A stretch of 64,000 nt of DNA from Pseudoxanthomonas suwonensis (GTDB lineage: Bacteria; Pseudomonadota; Gammaproteobacteria; Xanthomonadales; Xanthomonadaceae), in the NCBI GenBank assembly GCA_003240695.1, contig QFNC01000016.1, positions 1-64,000 of the forward strand. The letters run 5' to 3'. Positions 53,193-61,856 of the stretch are shown here, in pieces. The translations under genes were made by a program, and so were the position numbers. The number at the start of each line of letters is the position of its first letter. The stretch's first letter is position 1. Below the pieces are notes generated by a model. That model had not been told where the DNA came from, did not search any database, and worked only from the letters and a program-made list of their open reading frames with translations.

Positions 53193-53593
53193 ATGGCCAG
53201 CACGTTTGCGATGTCGGATGCCGCACCGACCGCCGAATTGAAAACCTGACCCCGCTGATCGACGTGCTGCTGGTGGTGCCGGTGATCTTCATGGTGTCGA
53301 ATCCAGCGCTGGAGCGGCAGCTGCCGATGCAGCTGCCGGTGGCCCATCACGGCGTTGCGCGCACGCCCCCGCGCGATGTCCAACTGCGCATCGGTCTGGC
53401 CGGCGACTGCATGCTGGATGGCATGCCGGTGGATCGCAACGCGCTGGCCACGCAGCTGCAGCAGCAACGGCACGACGATCCGCGATTGGTGATCAGCAGT
53501 GCCCATGGCAGCGAGTACCGGGCGTTCGTGATGGCGATGGCGGCCGCGCGCGAGGCGGGCATGGCCAACATCGCCACCGTGGCCAGCCCTTGA
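53193..53593 (+). pseudogene. Frameshifted third exbD-like gene
   Basis: A good start (AGGGAAGCTGCC-ATG at 53193) begins MASTFAMSDAAPTAE, but that frame hits TGA at 53247. The next frame over continues with a full ExbD-like body: ENLTPLIDVLLVVPVIFMV, RDVQLRIGLAGDCMLDGM and YRAFVMAMAAAREAGMANIA. One missing base around 53234-53240 would join them. The transmembrane segment has a Pro where the others have Leu or Ile. It lies after the terminator, and codes for a degraded or newly broken paralogue; a sequencing error is possible. Confidence 0.75.
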
Positions 53594-53618
53594 AGGCGGA
53601 CTTGCCGGATTCAGGTGC

Positions 53619-54359
53619 TCACAGCAAGCGCAGGTAGGCGCGCACGGTGGCATCCAGTCCGGCGTACAGGGCGTCGCCGATCAGCGCGTGGCCGATGGAG
53701 ACTTCCTGCACGTCCGGCACGGCCTGCAGGAAGGCGCGCAGGTTGGCCTGGTTGAGATCATGCCCGGCATTCACGCCCAGCCCGGCGGCCGCGGCCTGTT
53801 GCGCGGTGTCGCGGCAGGCCGCCAGCACGGCATCGGCGCGACCTGCGGCAAAGGCGTCGGCGAACGGTCCGGTGTACAGCTCGATGCGGTCGGCACCCGT
53901 TGCAGCCGCAGCGGCGATGTCGCAGCCGGCATCGGCGAACAGGCTGACCCGGCAGCCCAGTGCATGCAGCGCGGCCACGATCGGACGCAGTCGTTCGCCG
54001 TCGCGGGCGAAGTCGAAGCCGTGGTCGGAGGTGAGCTGTCCGTCGCCGTCGGGCACCAGGGTGGCCTGTGCCGGCCGTGCCTGCGCGCACAGCACATGGA
54101 ATCCGGGATAGCCGGCACGCGGCGGTGCGAAGGGGTTGCCTTCGAGGTTGAACTCCACCCTGTGGTCGCGGGTCAGCGTGGCCAAGGCCAAAACGTCGTC
54201 GGTGCGGATGTGGCGGGCATCGGGCCGCGGATGCACGGTGATGCCGTGCGCCCCGGCCTCCAGGCAGGTACGGGCGGCGGTCATCACGTCCGGATCGCTG
54301 CCGCCGCGCGAGTTGCGCAGCACCGCGATCTTGTTCACGTTGACGCTGAGTTGGGTCAT
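53619..54359 (-). CDS. pdxJ: Pyridoxine 5'-phosphate synthase
   Basis: Enzyme of 246 residues making the vitamin B6 ring from DXP and aminoacetone phosphate. Family features: LSVNVNKIAVLRNSRGG, ITVHPRPDARHIRTDDV, FNLEGNPF, VSLFADAG, ELYTGPFADAF and GHDLNQANL with VSIGHALIGDAL at the end. Adjacent to the exb genes as in other Xanthomonadaceae. Confidence 0.98.
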   Translation of the reverse strand: MTQLSVNVNKIAVLRNSRGGSDPDVMTAARTCLEAGAHGITVHPRPDARHIRTDDVLALATLTRDHRVEFNLEGNPFAPPRAGYPGFHVLCAQARPAQATLVPDGDGQLTSDHGFDFARDGERLRPIVAALHALGCRVSLFADAGCDIAAAAATGADRIELYTGPFADAFAAGRADAVLAACRDTAQQAAAAGLGVNAGHDLNQANLRAFLQAVPDVQEVSIGHALIGDALYAGLDATVRAYLRLL

Positions 54360-54378
54360 GCCGGTGGCGCGGTGACGA

Positions 54379-54684
54379 TCAGTCCAGCCAGAGATTGGGC
54401 TCGTCGTCGTCGCGGCGCGGCTGGGGCGGTGGCGCCGCAGCGTCGGCAGCGCGCTGGGCTTCGGCTTGCGCCTTCATGCGCTGGATGTCCGCGGCGTCCA
54501 TGGGCGTCATCACGTAGTCACTGCTGCCGGCGCCACCGGGGAACACGGCACGGAAACGGAAATACACCCACAGGATCACCAGTATCGCAGTCAGTCCCAG
54601 CCACATCGCCATCGCGCCGGGCGAAGGCGTGCGCAGGCCGAACCACAGGGCGGCGAACGCGGCAGGCAACAGCAACCAGTACAT
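54379..54684 (-). CDS. Small two-helix membrane protein
   Basis: Protein of 101 residues starting MYWLLLPAAFAALWFGLRT, with two helices (residues 2-18 and 26-45) and an acidic Pro/Gln cytoplasmic tail (AAPPPQPRRDDDEPNLWLD). It lies between pdxJ (19 bases) and the cardiolipin synthase gene (58 bases) on the same strand. Function unknown. An upstream in-frame ATG at 54885 lies inside cls and is unlikely. Confidence 0.7.
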   Translation of the reverse strand: MYWLLLPAAFAALWFGLRTPSPGAMAMWLGLTAILVILWVYFRFRAVFPGGAGSSDYVMTPMDAADIQRMKAQAEAQRAADAAAPPPQPRRDDDEPNLWLD

Positions 54685-54742
54685 GACGTTTCTCCAGTTT
54701 GCCCAGTTTTCCGCGCAGTGTGCCGCCGCCGTCCGGCCGCGT

Positions 54743-56191
54743 CTACAGCAGCGGCGACATGAGGCGCGCCAGGGCCTCCGGAAGGCGATGGGCCAGCAGC
54801 GATCGGTGACGGTCGTCACGCACCCGCGGCGCACGGGCGAAATCGGCCTGCAGCATGCGCTCCAGATCGGCGGCCACGCCGGCATCGTGGAACAGCATAG
54901 CGACCTCGAAGTTCAGGCGGAAACTGCGATGGTCGAAGTTGGCGCTGCCGATCAGCGCCAGGTCGTCGTCCACCAGCAGCGCCTTGGCATGCACCATCGG
55001 CGGGCCGAATTCGTGCACGCGCACCCCGGCCTGCAGCAGGGTGTCGTAGTACGAGCGGCCGGCATAGGTGACCAAGCGGCTATCGCTCATCTTCGGCACC
55101 AGCAGGCGCACGTCCAGCCCGCCCTGCGCGGCCGAGGTGATGGCCATCATCGCCGCCTCGCCGGGCACGAAATACGGCGTGGCCAGCCACACCCGGCGCT
55201 TGGCCGCATGGATCGCCGACACGTGCAGGCGGTGGATCGGTTCCCAGCGGTTGTCGGGGCCGGAGGTCAGGACCTGGGTGATGATGTCGCCGCGCTGCGC
55301 CGGCGGCAGTGGCGTGCCCAGTTCGGCCAGGAACGCGTTGCTGCCGGTGGCGTAGGCCCAGTCCTCGCAGAACACCAGTTGCAGCGAGCGCACCGCATCG
55401 CCTTCCAGGCGCAGGTGCAGGTCGTGGTAGGCCTCGGGGTTGATGCGCGCGTCCTGGTCGTCGGTGACGTTCATGCCACCGGTGTAGCCGATGCGGTGGT
55501 CGATGACCACGATCTTGCGGTGGGTGCGCAGGTTCAGCCAGGGACGCTGCCACAGCCGTCCCAGCCGCAGCGGGTGGAACCATGCGATCTGCACGCCGGC
55601 CTGCTGCAGCGGCTGCAGGAAGCGCCGGTGCGCCTTCGACGAGCCCACCGCATCCAAAAGCAGCCGCACACACACGCCTTCGCGGGCGCGTTCGGCCAGC
55701 GCATCGCGCAGCACCGTGCCGCTGTGGTCGGGGGCGAAGATGTAGTACTCCAGATGGATGTGCGCCTGTGCCTGCGCCACATCCTGCAGCAGGCGGTCGA
55801 ACTTGGCCGCGCCGCCGACCAGCAGCTGCACCTGGCTGGCGGTGGTCTGCGGCAGGCCGGTCACGGCCCGTCCCAGGCGCTCGAGTTCGCGCACTGTGCA
55901 GTCGTCGTGCGGATCGGGGTTGGCGGTGGTCAGGGTCACGAGGTGGCGGGCGCGGCGCAGGCGCTGGCGTTCGATCTTCTGCGGGCCGATCAGGTAATAA
56001 ATGCCGATGCCGACGTAGGGCAGGGCGGCCAGACTGATCAGCCAGGCCAGCGTGGCCGCCGGTTCGCGCTTCTGCAGCACGATGTAGATGCCCAGCCACA
56101 GCAGGTAGGCCAGCCAGGCCAGCAGCAGATACAGCCGGATGTGCGGGATGGCCCAGAAGGCCTGCCAGAGCTGCTGAACGGTGTCGATCAT
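54743..56191 (-). CDS. cls: Cardiolipin synthase (PLD family)
   Basis: Enzyme of 482 residues that joins phosphatidylglycerol into cardiolipin. Two N-terminal helices (LYLLLAWLAYLLWLGIYIVL and LAWLISLAALPYVGIGIYYL) precede two HKD motifs: RTHRKIVVIDHRIGYTGG and MVHAKALLVDDDLALIGSAN. The C-terminus ends LMSPLL. Length and topology match ClsA. Confidence 0.96.
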   Translation of the reverse strand: MIDTVQQLWQAFWAIPHIRLYLLLAWLAYLLWLGIYIVLQKREPAATLAWLISLAALPYVGIGIYYLIGPQKIERQRLRRARHLVTLTTANPDPHDDCTVRELERLGRAVTGLPQTTASQVQLLVGGAAKFDRLLQDVAQAQAHIHLEYYIFAPDHSGTVLRDALAERAREGVCVRLLLDAVGSSKAHRRFLQPLQQAGVQIAWFHPLRLGRLWQRPWLNLRTHRKIVVIDHRIGYTGGMNVTDDQDARINPEAYHDLHLRLEGDAVRSLQLVFCEDWAYATGSNAFLAELGTPLPPAQRGDIITQVLTSGPDNRWEPIHRLHVSAIHAAKRRVWLATPYFVPGEAAMMAITSAAQGGLDVRLLVPKMSDSRLVTYAGRSYYDTLLQAGVRVHEFGPPMVHAKALLVDDDLALIGSANFDHRSFRLNFEVAMLFHDAGVAADLERMLQADFARAPRVRDDRHRSLLAHRLPEALARLMSPLL

Positions 56192-56243
56192 GACCGGGAG
56201 CGGAGTCGCTGCGGCTGCGACGGGTCAGCGTAGGCTAGGCGGC

Positions 56244-57353
56244 ATGAGCGATGTGCGCAAACCGCAATGGCCGCAGGCCGAGGCGATCAAGGGCCGCGGC
56301 GCCGCTTCGCGCCCGGCCGGACGCTTCCAGGTGACCGAGGCGGTGGGCGAGGACGACGGCTGGGGTTCGCTGTACGCCCGCGACGACACCACCCCCGACG
56401 ACGGCCGCCCGCAGACCACCGTCACCGAGGAGCGCGCGCGCAGCATCATCAGCCGCAACCAGTCGCCGGACATCGCGTTCAGCCAGTCGGTGAACCCTTA
56501 CCGCGGCTGCGAGCATGGCTGCGTGTACTGCTTCGCCCGGCCCTCGCATGCCTATCTGGACCTGTCGCCCGGGCTGGATTTCGAAACCCGCCTGTTCGCC
56601 AAGACCAATGCCGCCGAGCAGCTGCGCCGCGAACTGACCCGGCCGGGCTACGTGCCTTCGCCCATTGCGCTGGGCATCAATACCGATGGCTGGCAGCCGA
56701 TCGAGCGCAGCCACCGGATCAGCCGAGCCTGCCTGCAGGTGTTGCTGGAAACCCGGCATCCCGTTTCGATAGTGACCAAATCGGCGAAGATAACCGACGA
56801 TATCGACTTGTTGGCCGAACTGGCCCAGCACCAGCTAGTCAGCGTGATGGTGTCGGTGACCACCCTGGACAACGGCCTGTCGGCGAAGCTCGAGCCACGC
56901 GCGGCGGCCCCGCACACCCGGCTGAAGAACATCGCTGCCCTGCACGACGCCGGAGTGCCGGTGGGCGTGCTGGTGGCCCCGGTGATCCCTATGGTGACCG
57001 ATGCCGACCTGGAGCACATCCTGGAAGCGGCGCACGCGGCCGGTGCGCGCTCGGCCGGTTACGTACTGCTGCGCCTGCCGAACGAGCTGAAAACGGTGTG
57101 GCGCGAGTGGTTGCAGCTGCACGTTCCCGACCGCGCCGCGCACGTGATGAGCCTGATGCAGCAGATGCGCGGCGGCAAGGACTACGACAGCCGCTTCGGC
57201 AGCCGCATGCGCGGCGAAGGCGTGTTCGCGCAGCTGATCGAAACCCGCTTCCGCAAGACCGCCGCGCGGCTGGGCTTTCCCGGCCTGCCGCCGTTGCGCA
57301 GCGATCGTTTCGTGCCGCCGCGGGCGCCTTCGCCGCAGGGAGAGTTGTTCTGA
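56244..57353 (+). CDS. PA0069-family radical SAM protein
   Basis: Protein of 369 residues with the radical SAM cysteines in YRGCEHGCVYCFARPSHAYL. Upstream is SIISRNQSPDIAFSQSVNP, typical of the PA0069/Rv2578c family. Its function is unproven in general; proposed roles include nucleic-acid or photolyase-like chemistry. Start ATG 56244 (MSDVRKPQWPQ) is preferred to in-frame upstream codons. Divergent from cls. Confidence 0.93.
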   Translation: MSDVRKPQWPQAEAIKGRGAASRPAGRFQVTEAVGEDDGWGSLYARDDTTPDDGRPQTTVTEERARSIISRNQSPDIAFSQSVNPYRGCEHGCVYCFARPSHAYLDLSPGLDFETRLFAKTNAAEQLRRELTRPGYVPSPIALGINTDGWQPIERSHRISRACLQVLLETRHPVSIVTKSAKITDDIDLLAELAQHQLVSVMVSVTTLDNGLSAKLEPRAAAPHTRLKNIAALHDAGVPVGVLVAPVIPMVTDADLEHILEAAHAAGARSAGYVLLRLPNELKTVWREWLQLHVPDRAAHVMSLMQQMRGGKDYDSRFGSRMRGEGVFAQLIETRFRKTAARLGFPGLPPLRSDRFVPPRAPSPQGELF

Positions 57354-57393
57354 TGGCGGTGCCGGGCCGGCCGATGGGATAGCATCGGCAGCC

Positions 57394-58104
57394 ATGACCA
57401 CCCCGCGCATGCGTCACCGTGAGATCCATGCCATCCACGGCATCGGCTGGCTGCGCGCGGCGGTGCTGGGAGCCAACGACGGCCTGATCTCCACCGGTTC
57501 GCTGATGGTGGGCGTGGCCGCGGCCAGCGCCGACAGCGCTACCGTGCTGTTGACCGGCATGGCGGGCCTGATTGCCGGTGCGCTGTCGATGGCGGCGGGC
57601 GAATACGTGTCGGTCAGTTCTCAGGCCGACGTGGAGGAGGCCGACCGGCGCAAGGAGCAGCGCGAACTGGTCGAGCAGCCCGAATTCGAACTGGCCGAGC
57701 TGACCCATATCTACCAGCAGCGTGGGTTGAGCGCGGACCTGGCCCGCCAAGTGGCCGAGCAACTGACGGCACACGACGCGCTGGGCGCGCACCTGCGCGA
57801 CGAACTGGGCATTTCCGAACACATGACCGCACGGCCGGTGCAGGCGGCGCTGGCCTCGGCGGCGGCGTTCGCGGTGGGTGCGCTGCCATCGATCGTGATC
57901 GCCTGGCTGTGGCAGGCCGCACATCTGAGCTGGGCCATCACCGCCGTCACCCTGCTGCTGCTGGCGGTGACCGGCGCGCTGGCGGCACGGCTGGGCGGCG
58001 CATCCATCGCCAAGGGCGCGGCGCGGGTGGTGTTCTGGGGTGGGCTGGCGATGGCGGCCACCGCGGCCATCGGCAGCCTGTTCGGCACCGGGCCGGTGGG
58101 GTAG
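57394..58104 (+). CDS. VIT1/CCC1-family iron or manganese transporter
   Basis: Protein of 236 residues with five helices. The first pair encloses GWLRAAVLGANDGLISTGSL and AGALSMAAGEYVSVSSQADV, the family's conserved metal path. A central Glu-rich segment (EEADRRKEQRELVEQPEFEL) corresponds to the cytosolic metal-binding domain. Likely exports Fe2+ or Mn2+ from the cytoplasm. Confidence 0.94.
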   Translation: MTTPRMRHREIHAIHGIGWLRAAVLGANDGLISTGSLMVGVAAASADSATVLLTGMAGLIAGALSMAAGEYVSVSSQADVEEADRRKEQRELVEQPEFELAELTHIYQQRGLSADLARQVAEQLTAHDALGAHLRDELGISEHMTARPVQAALASAAAFAVGALPSIVIAWLWQAAHLSWAITAVTLLLLAVTGALAARLGGASIAKGAARVVFWGGLAMAATAAIGSLFGTGPVG

Positions 58105-58144
58105 GGCGAAACAGCCTTGCTCGCGGCCGGCGATAATGTCCGCC

Positions 58145-58963
58145 ATGCACACGCCTGCCGACAGCCCGCTGGGCCGCGACACCGCCTATCCCGCACGCTA
58201 CGATCCCGCGCTGCTGTTTCCGATCGCGCGCGCGCTGGGCCGCAGCACCATCGGCGTGTCCGCGCCGTTGCCATTCGTCGGCCACGACCGCTGGCACGCC
58301 TACGAACTGGGCTGGCTGGGCCCGGGCGGCGTGCCGCAGATGGCCACCGCCACCATCACCGTGCCGGCCGACTCGCCGCAGCTGATCGAATCCAAGTCGT
58401 TCAAGCTGTACCTGAATTCGTTGAATGCGCATCGGCTGGACAGCCGCGAAGCCTTGCGGCAGCTGCTGGAAACCGACCTGTCGCGCGCGGCGGGCGCGTC
58501 GGTGCGGGTGGCGTTCGGTCTGCCTGCGGTGCAGGACGATGACGCGGCAGACGCCATCTGCATCGACGATGCAGCCATCGCCATCGATCGTTACGGTCCA
58601 CCGGACCCGCAGCAGCTGACCGCCGATGCGGTCGATGACGCGACTGAAACGCTGCTCTCGCAGTTGTTGAAGTCCAACTGCCCCGTGACCGGCCAGCCCG
58701 ACTGGGCCAGCGTGCGCATCGCCTACGCCGGCCCGCGCATCGACCGGGCCGGCCTGCTGCGCTATCTGGTCGGCTTCCGCGACCACGCCGAGTTCCACGA
58801 ACAGTGCGTGGAACGGATCTTCGTCGACCTGGTGGCACGCTGCACGCCCCGGCGATTGTCGGTTGAAGCCCGCTACACCCGCCGCGGCGGTCTGGACATC
58901 AATCCCTGGCGCGCCACCCCCGGATCAACCCCGCCCCAGGCCGCGCGCGACGCCCGACAGTGA
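58145..58963 (+). CDS. queF: NADPH-dependent 7-cyano-7-deazaguanine reductase
   Basis: Long-form (YqcD-type) QueF of 272 residues that reduces preQ0 to preQ1 for queuosine in tRNA. The second half has LKSNCPVTGQPDW (catalytic Cys) and FRDHAEFHEQCVERIF; the NADPH-binding SIESKSFKLYLNSL-like segment is present as LIESKSFKLYLNSL. Start at 58145 (MHTPADSPLG) fits homologues; 58136 is an alternative. Confidence 0.96.
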   Translation: MHTPADSPLGRDTAYPARYDPALLFPIARALGRSTIGVSAPLPFVGHDRWHAYELGWLGPGGVPQMATATITVPADSPQLIESKSFKLYLNSLNAHRLDSREALRQLLETDLSRAAGASVRVAFGLPAVQDDDAADAICIDDAAIAIDRYGPPDPQQLTADAVDDATETLLSQLLKSNCPVTGQPDWASVRIAYAGPRIDRAGLLRYLVGFRDHAEFHEQCVERIFVDLVARCTPRRLSVEARYTRRGGLDINPWRATPGSTPPQAARDARQ

Positions 58964-59172
58964 GGACGCCGGCCTCCTGCATCCGCTCTTAACGACCCGA
59001 CGGTACCCTGTGCGTCCATCGTGCCCGAAGCGCAGGCCCCGGGCACGCAGGCCGGGTGGGAAGTGATCGGCTGGCCGAGCTGGGCTACACTTGCCGGTTT
59101 CGCATTCCGAACACGGCCGCACGGGCATCCTCCTCGTCGTCCCTTCCAACATCACTACAGGAATCGTTCGTC

Positions 59173-59655
59173 ATGACACGTCAAACCACGCTCGCCCTTG
59201 CCGCTGCCCTGGCCGCCACGCTGTCGCTGGCCGCCTGCAAGAAGGAACAGCCTGCCCCGGTGGCACCGGCAACCGCCCCGGCCGCCATGCCCGCCCCGAT
59301 GGCGCCCGCCCCCGCACCGGTTACCCCGGACGCGACCGGCGTCACCGTCGTCACCGTCGATCTGGGCAATGCCGTGGGCGCGGACAACAAGATCGCCACC
59401 CCGATGACGGCATTCGCTGGCAAGGACACCATCACCGCGTCGGTGGCCACCGACGGCGCCGGTGGCAACGTCAGCGGCAAGTGGACCTACCAGGACGGGC
59501 AGGTGATCAACGAGGAAAGCAAGTCGGTCGCCGCCGGTCCGCAGGTCACGGCATTCAGCATCAGCAAGCCCGACGGCTTTCCGGCTGGCAACTACAAGCT
59601 GGAAGTCAGCGTGAACGGCCTGGTGGTGCAGACGCGCGACTTCACCGTGCAGTAA
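59173..59655 (+). CDS. Lipoprotein A of a tandem pair
   Basis: Protein of 160 residues with a lipobox (AATLSLAACKKE, C21) and an Ala/Pro-rich linker. A beta-domain of about 95 residues follows: TVVTVDLGNAVGADNKIATP ... GKWTYQDGQVINEES ... PAGNYKLEVSVNGLVVQTRDF. The fold looks like an immunoglobulin-like or MG-type sandwich. A second protein with the same domain follows at 59796, so the two probably arose by duplication. Function unknown. RBS AGGA 10 bases before ATG. Confidence 0.8.
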   Translation: MTRQTTLALAAALAATLSLAACKKEQPAPVAPATAPAAMPAPMAPAPAPVTPDATGVTVVTVDLGNAVGADNKIATPMTAFAGKDTITASVATDGAGGNVSGKWTYQDGQVINEESKSVAAGPQVTAFSISKPDGFPAGNYKLEVSVNGLVVQTRDFTVQ

Positions 59656-59795
59656 GACAATCGCGGCCATGGCCGGCATGAACGTTCGTGCCGGCCTGGC
59701 TGCGTTGTGTTGCGCCGAATCCCCGCCTGAGCAACCGATGGCGGATTCCGGAGTCCCGATTCTTGCCCGCTCATTCCTTGCCAGCGAATCCTGCC

Positions 59796-60365
59796 ATGAC
59801 TCTGCGTCCGTCCATCCTCGTCCTGCTGGCAACCCCCACGTTGATGGCTGGATGCCGTGATGCGCAGCCGCCGCCTACCGACAGGGAAGCAGCACCGGTC
59901 GTGGCGGCCTCCCCACACGATCCCGCAGCGCCCGGTGCCACCACCGTCCCGTCGGCCGCAGGAACGCCCGGGGGCGTGTCTGGATCGCCGGAAGCGCCGG
60001 TGCCGTTCAAGATCACCGGGGTGCAGATGGCCCGCTCGGTGGACTCCACCGGCAAGGCCGTCTCGCCAGTCACCACCTTCACCCCGCAGGACACCATTTA
60101 TGTCTCCATCGCCAGCGACGGCGTGGCGCAGAAGGTGGGGTTGTCGGTGCGCTGGTCGTACCAGACCGGCGAGGTGTTCGGCAACGAAAGCAAGACCATC
60201 GATGCCAATGGCCCGCGTTTCACCGAGTTCCACATCAGCAAGACCAGCGCTTGGCCGGCCGGCTTCTACAAGGTCGACGTGATGCACAACGCCGATCCCG
60301 TGCAGACGGTGGAGTTCGAGGTCAGCGGCGCTGGCACCGGTCCCGCTGCGCCACCGGCGGGGTGA
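59796..60365 (+). CDS. Lipoprotein B of a tandem pair
   Basis: Protein of 189 residues with a lipobox (LATPTLMAGCRD, C20), a longer Pro/Ala/Thr linker and a domain like that of lipoprotein A: VQMARSVDSTGKAVSPVTTF ... LSVRWSYQTGEVFGNESKTI ... PAGFYKVDVMHNADPVQTVEF. Shared pattern: W-Y-x-x-G-x-V, then G-x-x-x-T-x-F-x-I-x-K, then P-A-G-x-Y-K. 140 bases downstream of A. Confidence 0.8.
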   Translation: MTLRPSILVLLATPTLMAGCRDAQPPPTDREAAPVVAASPHDPAAPGATTVPSAAGTPGGVSGSPEAPVPFKITGVQMARSVDSTGKAVSPVTTFTPQDTIYVSIASDGVAQKVGLSVRWSYQTGEVFGNESKTIDANGPRFTEFHISKTSAWPAGFYKVDVMHNADPVQTVEFEVSGAGTGPAAPPAG

Positions 60366-60384
60366 TCCAGGCCGGCACACCAGG

Positions 60385-60409
60385 GATCCTCCGAATGACC
60401 CGGAGGATC
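60385..60409 (+). terminator. Hairpin after lipoprotein B
   Basis: GATCCTCC (60385-60392) and GGAGGATC (60402-60409), perfect 8-base arms with a 9-base loop, 20 bases after the stop. No T-tract follows. Confidence 0.35.
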
Positions 60410-60584
60410 GCCGAGACCCGGATGGTCGTGTGCGCCCCTAGTCCGGACATGTGCAGGACTTGGTGGAGGCCGACAAGTCCAGGATTGGCTTGCCCAGAGT
60501 ATCCCTAGGGTACGCCCTAGATGACAGCAGGCACCGACTTCTGCAATCTGGGTATCACATTTGCCACGTCAGAGGCCGTTCATC

Positions 60585-61367
60585 ATGCTGTCGCCCGTCG
60601 ATTCGTCTGCTTCCGCGTCCGCCACCCAGAGCCTGCAGCCCCAGTACGACACACCCCCCAGCCTGCCGACTGCCGCTGATCGCGCACCGGTATCCGGCGG
60701 CGTGGGCCGGATGCTAGATGCGGCCAACGAAAACGCCCAGTCCACAGCGGTTCCGACCGAGCGCACGCTGGTCACCTCGGAAGACAGCGTGCAGGCCGGC
60801 GGTGTGCGCGACGCCTACGACATGCAGCTGTACCAGGAAACCGACGGCACCTACACCCTGGAAATGAACATGAAGGTCGGCATGGACTTCGTGCAGGGTC
60901 CGCAGGGCCAGCAGTGGACGCCCGAAGCGCAGGAACAGTTCAAGCAGGACTTTGCCAAGGTGATTGAGGGCACCTGGAGCGGCCACCAGTTCACCAGCGA
61001 CACCGGCCAGCAGATCACCCTGGACGTGAACCTGGACATCGTGGATTCGGCCACCGACAGCACCGCCAACTGGAACGTGGATATCGTCAAGATCAACGAC
61101 GGCGAGTTCAACCAGAGCTACGTCATCCCCAGCCAGAACACCGGCGTGTTCGACAGCGGCGACGTGAAGCCGGTGGAAAAGGGCGCCACCGATCCGCAGT
61201 ATGCCGCCGCGCACGAGTTCGGCCACATGATCGGCCTGCCCGACGAATACAACGGTCGCGGCGGTCCTGAGGCCCAGAAGGACACCGACAGCATCATGCA
61301 CACCGGCATGGACGTGCGTGAGCGCCATCTGGACATCGTGGAAGGCTGGGTCAACGCCAACAACTAA
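60585..61367 (+). CDS. Metzincin-like zinc protease without signal peptide, candidate effector
   Basis: Protein of 260 residues. Residues 1-75 are low-complexity Ser/Ala/Thr/Pro/Gln and may be unfolded; there is no signal peptide. Residues 75-260 hold the catalytic part. It carries HEFGHMIGLPDEY, fitting the metzincin HExxHxxGxxD (H210, E211, H214, D220), and SIMHTGM, a likely Met-turn (M238). Together they point to a small zinc endopeptidase. It is followed after 4 bases by a lipoprotein gene, the arrangement of a toxin/immunity pair. AGAGG 9 bases before the ATG. No XVIPCD tail or known export domain is seen. Confidence 0.75.
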   Translation: MLSPVDSSASASATQSLQPQYDTPPSLPTAADRAPVSGGVGRMLDAANENAQSTAVPTERTLVTSEDSVQAGGVRDAYDMQLYQETDGTYTLEMNMKVGMDFVQGPQGQQWTPEAQEQFKQDFAKVIEGTWSGHQFTSDTGQQITLDVNLDIVDSATDSTANWNVDIVKINDGEFNQSYVIPSQNTGVFDSGDVKPVEKGATDPQYAAAHEFGHMIGLPDEYNGRGGPEAQKDTDSIMHTGMDVRERHLDIVEGWVNANN

Positions 61368-61371
61368 AGCG

Positions 61372-61752
61372 ATGACCCGGCGCCCAACCCCACGGCTGGC
61401 GCTGTTGCTGGCACACTGCGTGCTGGTGGCCGCCTGTGGGGCGGGCGTGACAGGCAGACAGATGACGACCGATACCGATTCATTCGACCGTGCGTGGCAG
61501 GCCGTGCAGGACGCCATCACGCCGGAACAGCAGCGCGAGCACATTGATGCCTTCCTGCAGCAGCAGCAGGAGGCGGGTTCCGGCCCGCTGCTGGTGCGGG
61601 TGCAGCGCCGCGACAGCGGCGAAAAAGCCGCCATCGACAAGGCGCTATGGGAACACCCGGAACGGTACCTGGTGTCGATCCTGTATGGCCGGCGCCAGTA
61701 CGACTTCGTGCCGCTGTCGCGCCTGAGCCTGGAACCGCTGTTCCGCGAATAA
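61372..61752 (+). CDS. Small lipoprotein following the metzincin gene, candidate immunity protein
   Basis: Protein of 126 residues with a lipobox (HCVLVAACGAG, C22). A helical, Gln-rich middle (FDRAWQAVQDAITPEQQREH, DAFLQQQQEAGSG) is followed by a short beta segment (LLVRVQRRDSGEKAA). It starts 4 bases after the protease stop. If the protease is exported into rival or own periplasm, an anchored inhibitor here would make sense; this is inference from layout only. Confidence 0.65.
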   Translation: MTRRPTPRLALLLAHCVLVAACGAGVTGRQMTTDTDSFDRAWQAVQDAITPEQQREHIDAFLQQQQEAGSGPLLVRVQRRDSGEKAAIDKALWEHPERYLVSILYGRRQYDFVPLSRLSLEPLFRE

Positions 61753-61856
61753 GGGCTGCGACGGCCGAATCTGGAAGCATCACGGCGGACGGGCGACAAT
61801 GGGCGCCTGTCCCTTCCGCATGCGCGCCCTGCGCCTGCCCATCCGCGAGGCTTTCC

